64,000 bases of DNA from Citrobacter farmeri (GCF_019048065.1 NZ_CP077291.1:2418001-2482000); one strand, 5' to 3'. Shown: positions 17,469 through 29,884, counted from the first letter of the stretch. The notes: a model not told the origin generated them from the letters alone. Made by a program: numbers and translations.

Positions 17469-18953
17469 ATGGATAACAAAAGCTATCAACAACTTACCCG
17501 GACCTTCCTGCGGCTCTCCCGCTTCTCTCACCTTTCCGCCATCGCCAGTTGGGATATGTTCGCCATGATGCCGCCAGGCGGCAGCGCGGCGCGTGGTGAA
17601 GCGCTGGCCGAACTGAGCGTGCTGGAACATCAAATCCTGACCGAGCCGAAAGTAGCGCAATGGCTTGCCGCGGCCACTCAGGAGGACCTCAATGATGTGG
17701 AGCAGGCCAATCTGCGGGAAATGACGCGGCTGCATACCCAGGCCGCATTGTTACCGGAGTCGCTGGTGGAGGCGAAATCCCTCGCTGGAAGCCGCTGCGA
17801 GCACGCCTGGCGCAGTCAGCGCCCTGCCAATGACTGGCAAGGGTTTTCGGCGAATCTGCGAGAGGTGGTGAAACTGAGCCGCGAGGAGGCCAGACTGCGT
17901 GCGGAGGTCAAAGGTTGCTCGCCGTATGATGCGCTGCTGGATATTTATGAGCCAGAAATGACCAGTGCACAACTGGATGGACTGTTTGCCGATCTCAAAT
18001 CATGGCTGCCGGACCTACTCAACCGCGTGGTGGAGCGACAGTCGCGCCAGCCGCTGCTTGCCCCTGTCGGCCCCTTCCCGACTGCCGTTCAGCGCGAACT
18101 GGGGCTGGAGACGATGTCTGCACTCGGTTTCGATTTCAATGCCGGTCGTCTGGATATCAGCGCCCATCCGTTCTGCGGCGGCGTGCCGGAAGATGTGCGT
18201 ATTACAACGCGCTATGACGAAAACGAATTACTCAGCGCGCTGTTTGGCGTGATCCACGAAACCGGGCACGCCCGCTATGAGCAAAACCTGCCGCGTAACT
18301 GGCTGGGTCAACCGATCGCCCTTGCCCGTTCTACTGCGATCCACGAATCCCAGAGCCTGTTTTTTGAAATGCAGGTGGGCCGCAGCAATGCGTTCTTACA
18401 GCGGCTGCTACCCGCCGTGAAGCGTCATTTTGGCGATCAGGCCGCCTTTGAAGAGCACAACTTCATTGCCTGGAACCAGCGAGTGAAGCCTGGGTTTATC
18501 CGCGTAGATGCCGATGAAGTCAGCTATCCGGCACACGTCATTCTGCGCTATGAGATTGAACGGGCACTAATCAATGGCGACATCGAGGTCGACGATATTC
18601 CGGCGCTGTGGGACGAAAAAATGCAGGCATGGCTGGGCCTGTCAACAAAAGAGAACTATCGAGACGGCTGTATGCAGGATATCCACTGGACCGACGGCGG
18701 GTTTGGTTACTTCCCGTCGTACACGCTGGGCGCGATGTACGCCGCACAGTTGTTCAGCGCGGCGAATCGTGCGTTGCCGGGTCTACGCCAGCAGATTGCC
18801 GGCGGTGATTTCAGCGCACTGTTCGACTGGCTGCGGCAGAACATCTGGCAGCACGGCAGTCGCTTTACCACTGAGCAGTTGATCGCGCAGGCCACCGGAG
18901 AAGCGCTGAGCAGTCGCCATTTTCGCGCGCACCTGGAATCTCGCTATCTGTAA
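17469..18953 (+). CDS. M32-family metallocarboxypeptidase
   Basis: A 494-aa protein of the Taq carboxypeptidase family (M32), near the usual 500 residues. The zinc motif HETGH is at residues 263-267, and a glutamate in HESQS near 292 supplies the third ligand as expected for M32. The C-terminal part has IHWTDGGFGYFPSYTLG, another family signature. There is no signal peptide, so it should act in the cytoplasm, trimming C-terminal residues from peptides. GAAGAGG precedes the ATG. The gene lies between ynfM and asr, where E. coli K-12 has none, and is monocistronic. Confidence 0.92.
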   Translation: MDNKSYQQLTRTFLRLSRFSHLSAIASWDMFAMMPPGGSAARGEALAELSVLEHQILTEPKVAQWLAAATQEDLNDVEQANLREMTRLHTQAALLPESLVEAKSLAGSRCEHAWRSQRPANDWQGFSANLREVVKLSREEARLRAEVKGCSPYDALLDIYEPEMTSAQLDGLFADLKSWLPDLLNRVVERQSRQPLLAPVGPFPTAVQRELGLETMSALGFDFNAGRLDISAHPFCGGVPEDVRITTRYDENELLSALFGVIHETGHARYEQNLPRNWLGQPIALARSTAIHESQSLFFEMQVGRSNAFLQRLLPAVKRHFGDQAAFEEHNFIAWNQRVKPGFIRVDADEVSYPAHVILRYEIERALINGDIEVDDIPALWDEKMQAWLGLSTKENYRDGCMQDIHWTDGGFGYFPSYTLGAMYAAQLFSAANRALPGLRQQIAGGDFSALFDWLRQNIWQHGSRFTTEQLIAQATGEALSSRHFRAHLESRYL

Positions 18954-18960
18954 ACCGCCT

Positions 18961-18982
18961 TGCCGGGCCGCTGCGCCCGGCA
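18961..18982 (+). terminator. GC-rich hairpin after the carboxypeptidase gene
   Basis: TGCCGGGC and GCCCGGCA form an 8-bp stem with a CGCTGC loop. No T-run follows, so it may be a REP-like element or a weak terminator. Confidence 0.45.
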
Positions 18983-18985
18983 TTG

Positions 18986-18999
18986 TACATATCGTTACA
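18986..18999 (+). promoter_or_regulatory. RstA box upstream of asr
   Basis: TACATATCGTTACA matches the published RstA consensus TACATNTNGTTACA at every fixed position. It lies 117 nt before the asr ATG. TATAGT at 19042-19047 is a plausible -10, which would place the box centre near -61. RstA activation of asr in acid is established in E. coli and Salmonella. Confidence 0.85.
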
Positions 19000-19102
19000 C
19001 GCCGAAACCAATGACTCACGGAAGCACTTATCACCCAGCGATATAGTTATTTCAACGGCCCCGCAGTGGGGTTGAATGAAAAACCAAATCGAGGGTATGA
19101 GA

Positions 19103-19429
19103 ATGAAAAAAGTATTAGCTCTGGTTGTTGCCGCTGCTATGGGTCTGTCATCTGCTGCGTTTGCAGCTGACACTACGACAACTGCACCGGCTGCCGCTCC
19201 TGCTGCAAAAGCGGCTCCGGCAAAAACCATGCACCACAAAAAACATCACAAAGCGACCACCCAAAAGGCGCCAGAACAAAAAGCGCAGGCCGCTAAAAAA
19301 CACCCGAAAAAAGCCAAAGCCACTACTGAGCAGAAAGCTCCGGAACAAAAAGCGCAAGCTGCTAAAAAACACACCAGGAAACACACCGCGAAGCCGGCCG
19401 CTAAGCCAGCCGCTCAACCGGCAGCTTAA
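19103..19429 (+). CDS. asr: Asr, acid-shock periplasmic protein
   Basis: A 108-aa very basic, Ala/Lys/Pro-rich protein. The signal peptide ([20 protein letters not shown], cleaved after AFA) is identical in type to E. coli Asr. The mature part contains two direct copies of [12 protein letters not shown], about 20 residues apart, and ends in a KPAAQPAA tail. Asr is exported and processed in the periplasm and is strongly induced by external acid. The start at 19103 is chosen by homology and by GAGGG upstream; in-frame ATGs at 19076 and 19097 would spoil the signal peptide. RstA is the expected activator. Confidence 0.93.
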   Translation: MKKVLALVVAAAMGLSSAAFAADTTTTAPAAAPAAKAAPAKTMHHKKHHKATTQKAPEQKAQAAKKHPKKAKATTEQKAPEQKAQAAKKHTRKHTAKPAAKPAAQPAA

Positions 19430-19474
19430 GTCCTGAATCTGTAAACTGGCGCGTCCCCTCGCGCCATTACTCAA

Positions 19475-19512
19475 CGGCGCTAAACGCTTTCACGGTTTAG
19501 CGCCGCCTTTTT
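19475..19512 (+). terminator. Terminator between asr and ydgU
   Basis: CGGCGCTAAAC (19475-19485) and GTTTAGCGCCG (19495-19505) make an 11-bp stem followed by CCTTTTTC. A smaller TGGCGCG/CGCGCCA hairpin precedes it at 19447-19466. Partial read-through would feed ydgU. Confidence 0.85.
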
Positions 19513-19526
19513 CGGAGGGCGACAAG

Positions 19527-19607
19527 GTGCGCCGTTATCGCTTTGAGTTCATCCTTATCACGCTTATTTTATGTGCGCTCATTGCCGCCCGCTTTTATCT
19601 TTCCTGA
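19527..19607 (+). CDS. ydgU: YdgU, small membrane protein
   Basis: A 26-aa protein starting at GTG 19527, with GGAGG at 19514-19518 and 8-nt spacing. The product opens with a basic cap (RRYRFE) and continues as one hydrophobic helix ending ARFYLS, closely matching the small E. coli protein YdgU encoded just downstream of asr. Its ribosome binding site sits right after the asr terminator, so its mRNA is probably asr read-through, giving low acid-induced expression. The function is unknown. Confidence 0.8.
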   Translation: MRRYRFEFILITLILCALIAARFYLS

Positions 19608-19708
19608 TCGTAGTACTCTGATTTTGCTCTCACTTTCCTGCCGTTACGTCTATAGTAATTACTGAGGGTTCTCTTTTAATAATCATAATTACCCACACAG
19701 AGTGTGAT

Positions 19709-20530
19709 ATGCGTAAAACCGTTGCTGTATTACTGGGTTCGTTGTGCTTTTCATCGGATATTGCGCACGCGGATAAGCCTGACGCGGATACCGGGACCAG
19801 TGAAGTCAAAACGTTATTTTTTGGTCAGGACGATCGCGTGCCCGTGAGCGATCCCACACAATCGCCGTGGGATGCCATCGGACAACTGGAAACCGCCAGC
19901 GGAAATCTGTGTACTGCCACGCTGATCTCTCCGCATCTGGCGCTTACCGCCGGACACTGCTTATTAACGCCACCTAAAGGTAGACCGGATAAAGCCGTGG
20001 CTTTGCGTTTTGTCTCCAGAAAAGGTCTCTGGCGTTATGAAATTCACGGAATTGAAGGACGCGTGGATCCTGGTCTGGGAAAACGTCTGAAGCCCGATGG
20101 CGATGGCTGGATCGTGCCGCCAGCGGCCGCACCGTGGGATTTTGGCCTGATCGTTCTGCGCTATCCCCCTTCCGGCATCACACCGTTACCGCTTTTTGAG
20201 GGGGACAAAGCCGCACTGACCGCCGCCCTTAAAGATGCCGGGCGCAAGGTCACACAGTCGGGATACCCGGAAGATCATCTGGATACGCTCTATTCTCATC
20301 AGGATTGCATTGTCACCGGTTGGGCGCAAAATTCGGTGTTGTCACATCAATGTGACACTCTGCCAGGCGACAGCGGTTCGCCGCTGATGCTGAAAACAGA
20401 AGATGGCTGGCAATTAATCGGCGTTCAAAGCTCCGCCCCGGCGGCGAAAGATCGTTGGCGCGCGGATAACCGGGCTATTTCGGTGACTGGTTTTCGTGAA
20501 AAGCTGGATGCGCTGGCCGCAGAGCAATAA
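19709..20530 (+). CDS. ydgD: YdgD, trypsin-like serine protease
   Basis: A 273-aa S1-family protease with an N-terminal signal peptide (residues 1 to about 21). The catalytic triad is visible: His in LTAGHCL, Asp in PWDFGLIVL, and Ser in PGDSGSPL. Four cysteines (in NLCTAT, GHCL, QDCIV and HQCDT) could form two disulfides, as expected in the periplasm. It matches E. coli YdgD in length and in the active site; its substrate is not known. A link with Asr processing is tempting because asr and ydgU are just upstream, but nothing in the sequence shows it. Confidence 0.9.
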   Translation: MRKTVAVLLGSLCFSSDIAHADKPDADTGTSEVKTLFFGQDDRVPVSDPTQSPWDAIGQLETASGNLCTATLISPHLALTAGHCLLTPPKGRPDKAVALRFVSRKGLWRYEIHGIEGRVDPGLGKRLKPDGDGWIVPPAAAPWDFGLIVLRYPPSGITPLPLFEGDKAALTAALKDAGRKVTQSGYPEDHLDTLYSHQDCIVTGWAQNSVLSHQCDTLPGDSGSPLMLKTEDGWQLIGVQSSAPAAKDRWRADNRAISVTGFREKLDALAAEQ

Positions 20531-20540
20531 GGTTAATCGT

Positions 20541-20563
20541 GCTGCCCGCAAGGTGCGGGCAGC
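20541..20563. terminator. Hairpin between convergent ydgD and mdtI
   Basis: GCTGCCCGCA and TGCGGGCAGC form a perfect 10-bp stem around AGG. There is no T-run on either side, so termination would be inefficient or factor-assisted. Confidence 0.5.
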
Positions 20564-20569
20564 GGAACA

Positions 20570-20899
20570 TCAGGCAAGCTTAATCATCACCATACCGGCC
20601 AGCAGCAGTATGACGCCGATCCAGCCCTTATGATTCAGGCGCTGACCAAACAGTATCCATCCGGCGGCTAGCGTCGCAGCGATACCAAACCCACCCCATA
20701 GCGCATAGGCCACGGACAGATCGATGCCTTTTACCGCCTGAGACAGTGCACTGAACGCGGCGAGAACCGCGACCAGCGAGAGGATGCCGTAGAATTTGCG
20801 TCGAAAGCCGTCAGAAAATTTTAAAAAGACGTTGGCGATAATTTCCAGAACGATCGATACACCCAACCACGCAGCGTGAACCCATTCAAACTGTTGCAT
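20570..20899 (-). CDS. mdtI: MdtI, spermidine exporter subunit (SMR family)
   Basis: A 109-aa four-helix small multidrug resistance protein. The membrane glutamate that couples to protons is seen in [11 protein letters not shown] (helix 1), and [11 protein letters not shown] marks helix 3. Together with MdtJ it forms a heteromeric exporter of spermidine. Its start overlaps the end of mdtJ by 14 nt, so the two are translationally coupled. Confidence 0.93.
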   Translation of the reverse strand: MQQFEWVHAAWLGVSIVLEIIANVFLKFSDGFRRKFYGILSLVAVLAAFSALSQAVKGIDLSVAYALWGGFGIAATLAAGWILFGQRLNHKGWIGVILLLAGMVMIKLA

Positions 20900-21248
20900 G
20901 CGTCACCTCTTTCGCGCTCTGGCGCGACTTGCGGGTACCGGATTTGATCAACACAATCCCCAGTACCAGCGTCGCCAGACCGGCAATTTTCATGGCCGAC
21001 AGCGACTCATCAAATAACAGCACGCTAAACAACGTAATAAATAAAATACCGATACCTTCCCACAGTGCGTAAGCCACACCGAGGGCGATTTTTTTAACGG
21101 CAAAAGAGAGAAAAATATACGAGGCTGCGATCATCACCAGCATTAAAATAAATCCGCTGTTGCCATCGCTCACGCTTGCCCATTTCATCGACAGTGTGCC
21201 AGTAATTTCAGCGGCAATCGCCAGGCCTAATAAAATCCAGTAAAACAT
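20886..21248 (-). CDS. mdtJ: MdtJ, spermidine exporter subunit (SMR family)
   Basis: A 120-aa SMR protein with four hydrophobic segments and a basic tail (SGTRKSRQS). Key features are [13 protein letters not shown] in helix 1, with the coupling glutamate, and [11 protein letters not shown] in helix 3. It pairs with MdtI for spermidine efflux. AGGAGAA stands 5-6 nt before the ATG. A short upstream reading frame (mdtU, 21460-21359) in the leader is expected to make expression respond to polyamine. Confidence 0.93.
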   Translation of the reverse strand: MFYWILLGLAIAAEITGTLSMKWASVSDGNSGFILMLVMIAASYIFLSFAVKKIALGVAYALWEGIGILFITLFSVLLFDESLSAMKIAGLATLVLGIVLIKSGTRKSRQSAKEVTHATV

Positions 21249-21358
21249 GATGCTTCTCCTGCTTGAGAATATAATCCTTTGGGCTTGCCGGAAGCAGCAA
21301 ACCAGAAAATAAAATCAGTTAGCTAAACGCGCGGCGTCAGCTCGAACAGAAGAAGGGA

Positions 21359-21460
21359 CTAAAGCGCGTTGCGCCAGTGTTGCTCACCTGCAAGCAAGAA
21401 AGAGGAGGAAGTGCGAAGAAGAGTCTGGGTAGAAAAAAACGTCCTGAACATATTGTCCAT
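21359..21460 (-). CDS. mdtU: Candidate MdtU leader peptide of mdtJI
   Basis: A 33-codon frame starts at ATG 21460 (a second ATG at 21451 gives 30 codons) and stops at 21359, 110 nt before mdtJ. It reads MDNMFRTFFSTQTLLRTSSS and ends HWRNAL. E. coli and relatives have a leader ORF of about this size, mdtU, needed for spermidine-dependent mdtJI expression through coupling of leader translation to transcription. Assignment rests on position, size and strand; I recall the family but not its exact sequence. The ribosome binding site is weak. Confidence 0.55.
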   Translation of the reverse strand: MDNMFRTFFSTQTLLRTSSSFLLAGEQHWRNAL

Positions 21461-21665
21461 AATATTACAATTATCCGCAGTGTTGCTTCTCGTCATCGCG
21501 GATGATAATTGTCCTCGGTAGTTGAACACGCCTGATTTGTATCATAGGCCAGGAATTAACTCAAAACCTTTTCACTTCTTTACCCGAATCGTTTGATTTT
21601 TACCGGGACACCTCGACACGAATCACATTATTATACGCGGCAAGTAGAAAAATACAGGACGCCCC

Positions 21666-22700
21666 ATGGCAAAACCAATCATCACGCTGAACGGTCTCAA
21701 GATCGTCATTATGCTGGGAATGCTGGTGATCATTCTTACCGGTATCCGCTTTGCGGCGGATATTATTGTGCCATTTATTCTGGCCTTATTTATTGCCGTC
21801 GTCCTCAGCCCTCTGGTTCAGCGGATGGTGAAACTGCGCGTTCCACGCGTGCTGGCAATCTCCCTGCTGGTGATCATCATCGTTATGGCGATGGTCCTGC
21901 TATTGGCCTACCTTGGAACGTCCCTCAACGAACTGGCGCGCACCCTGCCCCAGTATCGTTCGTCACTGGTCATTCCCCTGAAAAATCTGGAACCCTGGCT
22001 GGTTCGCTTAGGCATCGGCGTCTCCGTGGATGAGATGGTGAAGTACATCGATCCCAACGCGGCCATGACGCTAATCACCAATTTACTGACGCAGTTAACC
22101 AATGCCATGTCGTCGATATTTTTACTGCTGCTGACGGTGGTCTTCATGCTGCTGGAAGTGCCGCAGCTTCCCACCAAACTCCAGCAGATCATGGTCCGCC
22201 CGGTCGAGGGGATGGCGGCCATTCAGCGCGCCATTGACAGTGTGTCACACTATCTGGTGCTGAAAACGGCAATCAGTCTTGTCACGGGCCTGGTGGTCTG
22301 GGGCATGCTGACGACGCTGGATGTGCGTTTCGCCTTTATCTGGGGGCTATTAGCCTTCGCGCTGAACTACATCCCGAACATTGGATCGGTGCTGGCAGCA
22401 ATCCCGCCTATCATTCAGGTGCTGGTGTTTGGCGGTCTGTACGACGCGCTGGTGGTACTTGCTGGCTATCTGATTATCAACCTGGTATTCGGTAATATTC
22501 TTGAGCCACGCATCATGGGACGTGGTCTGGGTCTCTCTACGCTGGTGGTGTTTCTGTCGTTGATCTTCTGGGGATGGCTGCTGGGACCGGTCGGAATGCT
22601 GCTTTCGGTACCACTGACGATTATCGTCAAGATTGCACTGGAACAATCTGTTGGCGGGCAGAGTATCGCCATTTTATTGGGCGATGCAAATAAAGCGTGA
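21666..22700 (+). CDS. tqsA: TqsA, AI-2 exporter (AI-2E family)
   Basis: A 344-aa membrane protein of the AI-2E/PerM family (UPF0118), matching E. coli TqsA. Hydrophobic segments occupy residues about 10-65, 150-175 and 205-330, and the family hallmark [16 protein letters not shown] is near the C-terminus. TqsA mediates export of autoinducer-2, so its loss raises internal AI-2 and biofilm formation in E. coli. The gene is monocistronic, divergent from mdtJI, and convergent with pntB. Confidence 0.93.
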   Translation: MAKPIITLNGLKIVIMLGMLVIILTGIRFAADIIVPFILALFIAVVLSPLVQRMVKLRVPRVLAISLLVIIIVMAMVLLLAYLGTSLNELARTLPQYRSSLVIPLKNLEPWLVRLGIGVSVDEMVKYIDPNAAMTLITNLLTQLTNAMSSIFLLLLTVVFMLLEVPQLPTKLQQIMVRPVEGMAAIQRAIDSVSHYLVLKTAISLVTGLVVWGMLTTLDVRFAFIWGLLAFALNYIPNIGSVLAAIPPIIQVLVFGGLYDALVVLAGYLIINLVFGNILEPRIMGRGLGLSTLVVFLSLIFWGWLLGPVGMLLSVPLTIIVKIALEQSVGGQSIAILLGDANKA

Positions 22701-22710
22701 CCGACGTAAA

Positions 22711-22732
22711 AACGGCCTCCGCAGAGGCCGTT
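22711..22732. terminator. Bidirectional terminator, tqsA / pntAB
   Basis: AACGGCCTC (22711-22719) and GAGGCCGTT (22724-22732) form a 9-bp stem around CGCA. Preceding A residues read as TTTT on the minus strand, favouring the pntAB transcript. Confidence 0.75.
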
Positions 22733-22748
22733 GCAGTTAAACAATCGA

Positions 22749-24140
<1,392 letters not shown>

Positions 24141-24147
24141 TTACCCC

Positions 24148-26203
<2,056 letters not shown>

Positions 26204-27148
26204 ATGAAGCTTAAGAACACTCTCCTGGCGTCCGCACTTCTTTCTGCGACGGCTTTTTCCGTAAACGCAGCAACAGAATTGACGCCGGAGCAAGCGGCAG
26301 CACTGAAACCTTACGACCGTGTCACGGTCACAGGCCGTTTTAATGCGATTGGCGATGCGGTGAAAGCCGTTAACCGCCGCGCAGATAAAGAAGGCGCCGC
26401 CTCATTTTATGTTGTCGATACCTCTGATTTTGGTAACAGCGGTAACTGGCGTGTTGTTGCAGACCTCTACAAAGCCGACGCCGAGAAAGCGGAAGCCAGC
26501 AAAAACCGCGTGATCAATGGCGTGGTTGAATTACCGAAGTCTGAAGCCGTGATGCTGGAACCGTTTGATACCGTCACGGTACAGGGTTTCTACCGCAGTC
26601 AGCCGGAAGTAAATGACGCCATCACCAAAGCGGCAAACGAAAAAGGCGCCTACGCCTTCTACATCGTGCGTCAGATCGATGCGAACCAGGGTGGCAACCA
26701 GCGTATTACCGCTTTCATCTATAAAAAAGATGCGAAGAAACGCGTAGTACAGAGTCCTGACGCGATCCCGGCGGATTCCGATGCCGGTCGCGCAGCGTTA
26801 GCTGCCGGTGGCGAAGCGGCGAAAAAGGTCGAAATCCCAGGTGTTGCTACCACCGCGTCTCCGAGTTCTGAAGTAGGCCGCTTCTTCGAAACGCAATCCA
26901 CCAAAGGCGGGCGTTACACTGTCACCCTTCCGGATGGCACTAAAGTCGAAGAACTGAACAAAGCCACGGCAGCCATGATGGTGCCGTTCGACAGCATCAA
27001 GTTCACCGGCAACTACAGCAGCATGACCGAAGTCTCTTATCAGGTCGCGAAGCGTGCAGCGAAGCAAGGGGCCAAGTATTACCACATTACTCGCCAGTGG
27101 CAGGAACGTGGTAATAACATGACTATCAGCGCCGATCTGTATAAATAA
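26204..27148 (+). CDS. ydgH: YdgH, periplasmic protein with three DUF1471 repeats
   Basis: A 314-aa secreted protein. The signal peptide spans residues 1-22 (ending VNA). It then holds three related about 85-residue BhsA/McbA-like (DUF1471) units, each starting with a [ML]xP[FY]D-TV-TG.F motif (LKPYDRVTVTGRF near residue 35, LEPFDTVTVQGFY near 121, MVPFDSIKFTGNY near 260) and ending YHI/FYI-R-. Proteins of this family occur in stress response and biofilm; YdgH itself has no firmly assigned activity. It is monocistronic, with a terminator behind it. Confidence 0.92.
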   Translation: MKLKNTLLASALLSATAFSVNAATELTPEQAAALKPYDRVTVTGRFNAIGDAVKAVNRRADKEGAASFYVVDTSDFGNSGNWRVVADLYKADAEKAEASKNRVINGVVELPKSEAVMLEPFDTVTVQGFYRSQPEVNDAITKAANEKGAYAFYIVRQIDANQGGNQRITAFIYKKDAKKRVVQSPDAIPADSDAGRAALAAGGEAAKKVEIPGVATTASPSSEVGRFFETQSTKGGRYTVTLPDGTKVEELNKATAAMMVPFDSIKFTGNYSSMTEVSYQVAKRAAKQGAKYYHITRQWQERGNNMTISADLYK

Positions 27149-27167
27149 CGCGCTCCGGTAGTAAAAT

Positions 27168-27196
27168 AAGGCGGCTTTATGCCGCCTTTCGTTTTA
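27168..27196 (+). terminator. Terminator after ydgH
   Basis: AAGGCGGC and GCCGCCTT form an 8-bp stem around TTTAT, followed by TCGTTTT. Confidence 0.85.
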
Positions 27197-27334
27197 TTAG
27201 TCACAAATTTTTCTCTGATCATTGCATGCAGTCTCTTCTCTCCGTAAAATCCCGCGCCTTAGTGGCTTTCACCATTTTTATGCGTTTTGCCACAATAATT
27301 ATTCTTCATCTTTCGTTTTTACCACGGGATAACC

Positions 27335-28717
27335 ATGGAAAAGAAACTGGGACTGAGCGCACTCACCGCGCTGGTTTTAAGCTCAATGCTTGGCGCAGGT
27401 GTTTTCAGTCTGCCGCAGAACATGGCCGCTGTTGCCAGTCCGTCAGCATTACTCATCGGCTGGGCGATTACCGGAGCCGGGATAATGCTGCTGGCGTTTG
27501 CCATGTTAATTCTGACCCGCATTCGGCCCGAACTGGATGGTGGCATTTTCACCTATGCCCGTGAAGGATTCGGGGAGCTGATCGGTTTCTGTTCTGCCTG
27601 GGGTTACTGGCTATGCGCGGTGATTGCCAACGTCTCCTACCTCGTCATTGTCTTCTCTGCCCTCAGTTTCTTTACCGATACCCCAGCGTTGCGTCTGTTT
27701 GGTGACGGAAACACCTGGCAGGCGATCGTGGGCGCCTCGGTTCTGCTGTGGGTAGTACACTTTCTGGTACTGCGCGGCGTACAAACGGCGGCCAGCATCA
27801 ATCTGGTGGCGACGCTGGCAAAATTGTTGCCGCTCGGTTTGTTTATCGTGCTGGCCTTTATGGCGTTTAAACTGGACATCTTCAGTCTGGATTTTACCGG
27901 CCTCGCGCTGGGTGTCCCGGTCTGGGAACAGGTTAAAAACACGATGCTCATCACACTATGGGTGTTCATCGGTGTGGAAGGCGCGGTGGTAGTCTCGGCG
28001 AGGGCGCGCAATAAGCACGATGTGGGTCGCGCCACGCTGTTAGCGGTGCTCTCCGCACTTGCCGTGTATCTGCTGGTTACCCTGCTCTCGCTTGGCGTGG
28101 TTGCCCGTCCTGAACTGGCAGAGATCCGTAACCCGTCGATGGCCGGTTTGATGGTCAAGATGATGGGACCATGGGGTGAGATTATTATCGCGGCGGGCCT
28201 GATTGTCTCTGTCTGCGGGGCGTATCTGAGCTGGACGATTATGGCGGCGGAAGTTCCGTTTCTCGCTTCAACGCATAAAGCCTTCCCGCGGATTTTCGCC
28301 CGTCAGAATGCGCAAGGTGCGCCATCGGCCTCGCTGTGGCTCACCAACCTCTGCGTCCAGATCTGCCTGGTGCTTATCTGGCTTACCGGTTCGGATTACA
28401 ACACGCTGCTGACCATCGCTTCAGAGATGATTCTGGTTCCCTATTTCCTCGTCGGTGCCTTTCTGCTAAAAATTGCCACCCGTCCGCTTCACCAGGCGGT
28501 AGGTGTCGGTGCGTGCATTTATGGCTTATGGTTATTGTATGCTTCCGGGCCGATGCATCTGCTGCTCTCGGTGGTGCTTTACGCACCGGGTCTGCTGGTG
28601 TTCCTGTATGCGCGCAAAACGCATACGCATGATAACGTTCTGAATCGTCAGGAGATGGTGCTGATTGGTCTGTTGCTGGTTGCCGCCGTACCGGCGACCT
28701 GGTTGCTGGTGGGGTAA
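27335..28717 (+). CDS. ydgI: YdgI, ArcD-like amino acid antiporter (APC family)
   Basis: A 460-aa transporter with 12 hydrophobic segments of the basic amino acid/polyamine antiporter (APA) family, like E. coli YdgI, annotated as a putative arginine/ornithine antiporter. The helix 1 motif SSMLGAGVFSLPQNMA (glycine-rich substrate-binding turn) and FIGVEGAVVVSARA in helix 6 are the family's core substrate-site segments. No arginine-deiminase genes lie nearby, so the substrate pair is not supported by context. folM follows 58 nt later and may be co-transcribed. Confidence 0.9.
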   Translation: MEKKLGLSALTALVLSSMLGAGVFSLPQNMAAVASPSALLIGWAITGAGIMLLAFAMLILTRIRPELDGGIFTYAREGFGELIGFCSAWGYWLCAVIANVSYLVIVFSALSFFTDTPALRLFGDGNTWQAIVGASVLLWVVHFLVLRGVQTAASINLVATLAKLLPLGLFIVLAFMAFKLDIFSLDFTGLALGVPVWEQVKNTMLITLWVFIGVEGAVVVSARARNKHDVGRATLLAVLSALAVYLLVTLLSLGVVARPELAEIRNPSMAGLMVKMMGPWGEIIIAAGLIVSVCGAYLSWTIMAAEVPFLASTHKAFPRIFARQNAQGAPSASLWLTNLCVQICLVLIWLTGSDYNTLLTIASEMILVPYFLVGAFLLKIATRPLHQAVGVGACIYGLWLLYASGPMHLLLSVVLYAPGLLVFLYARKTHTHDNVLNRQEMVLIGLLLVAAVPATWLLVG

Positions 28718-28775
28718 TCGCATCCCATCGTTTGACGCTAATAGCCTGATTTGCAGGCGCATAAGGAGTTTTTCG

Positions 28776-29498
28776 ATGGGAACTCAACATCCTCTGCCCA
28801 TTCTCGTGACCGGTGGCGGTCGCCGCATCGGTCTCGCGATTGCCTGGCATTTTATCAACCAGAAACAGCCGGTGATCGTCAGTTATCGTACGCATTATCC
28901 GGCCATTGACGGGCTGACCCAGGCGGGCGCGCTGTGCATTCAGGCCGATTTCTCCACCGATGAAGGCATTCTGACCTTCGCCGATAAAGTGAAAGAGCAA
29001 GCCCGCGGTCTGCGCGCTATTGTGCACAACGCCAGCGCGTGGATGGCAGAGAAGCCCGGAACGCCGCTCTCTGATGTACTGGCCTGCATGATGCAAATCC
29101 ACGTCAATGCGCCTTATCTGCTTAATCATGCGCTCGAAGGCATGCTGCGCGGGCACGGGCACGCCGCCAGCGACATCATCCATTTTACGGATTACGTTGT
29201 GGAGAAAGGCAGCGACAAGCATATCGCCTACGCGGCAAGCAAAGCGGCGCTGGATAATATGACCCGCTCATTCGCTCGTAAGCTCGCGCCGGAAGTAAAG
29301 GTCAACGCGATCGCCCCTTCGCTGATTCTGTTTAACGAAGGTGACGATGCCGAATACCGTCAGCAGGCGCTGAACAAATCGCTAATGAAAACGGCTCCGG
29401 GCGAAAAAGAGGTGATCGATTTAATCGATTATCTGCTGACCAGTTGCTTTGTCACCGGTCGCAGTTTCGCCGTAGACGGCGGTCGTCATCTGCGTTAG
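28776..29498 (+). CDS. folM: FolM, dihydromonapterin reductase (SDR family)
   Basis: A 240-aa short-chain dehydrogenase, matching E. coli FolM. The nucleotide loop is TGGGRRIGLA (residues 12-21), and the active-site Tyr/Lys pair is in YAASK near residue 150. It reduces dihydromonapterin to tetrahydromonapterin with NADPH and has weak dihydrofolate reductase activity. AAGGAG lies 7 nt before the ATG. Its TAG stop overlaps by 4 nt the TAA stop of ydgC on the other strand. Confidence 0.94.
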   Translation: MGTQHPLPILVTGGGRRIGLAIAWHFINQKQPVIVSYRTHYPAIDGLTQAGALCIQADFSTDEGILTFADKVKEQARGLRAIVHNASAWMAEKPGTPLSDVLACMMQIHVNAPYLLNHALEGMLRGHGHAASDIIHFTDYVVEKGSDKHIAYAASKAALDNMTRSFARKLAPEVKVNAIAPSLILFNEGDDAEYRQQALNKSLMKTAPGEKEVIDLIDYLLTSCFVTGRSFAVDGGRHLR

Positions 29499-29830
29499 TG
29501 AAGTTTGACCCAGCAAAAGATCAGCAGCCAGGCGCTCAGGCACCAGCAGATCACCGCCCCGCCCAGCGCCACCGGCAGCTTCAGAAAGCCGGTGAAGTAC
29601 CACAGTGAAACGAGATAGACAAAGTAGGGAATAATCGACCACATGCTGAACACGATGGTCGTTCTCAGCGCGTCAATTCCCCGTTCGCTGGCCACGATGT
29701 AATGTGCAATCAGCGCAAATGTCGGGAACAGTGGGATTAACCCTGCGATATAATAATTCTTCGTTTTTGCCAGCAACCCAATCAACACCACCACCAGCGC
29801 ACCCAGCGCGGCTTTAATCACGAGTCCCAT
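29495..29830 (-). CDS. ydgC: YdgC, GlpM-family inner membrane protein
   Basis: A 111-aa membrane protein with four hydrophobic segments, near-identical to E. coli YdgC, of the GlpM family (linked in Pseudomonas to alginate synthesis by name only). The ATG at 29830 yields the E. coli N-terminus MGLVIKAALG; an upstream in-frame ATG adds 17 unconserved residues. It is divergent from rstA (127 nt apart) and converges on folM with a 4-nt stop overlap. The function is unknown. Confidence 0.9.
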   Translation of the reverse strand: MGLVIKAALGALVVVLIGLLAKTKNYYIAGLIPLFPTFALIAHYIVASERGIDALRTTIVFSMWSIIPYFVYLVSLWYFTGFLKLPVALGGAVICWCLSAWLLIFCWVKLH

Positions 29831-29884
29831 TACCTTGCCTTTACACATCAATAACATCGGCAACCAGCATAACGGAAGCACCCC

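Noticed and set aside
19270..19380. Short repeats in asr as a mobile or satellite element
   Set aside because: They encode the [12 protein letters not shown] repeats typical of Asr proteins.
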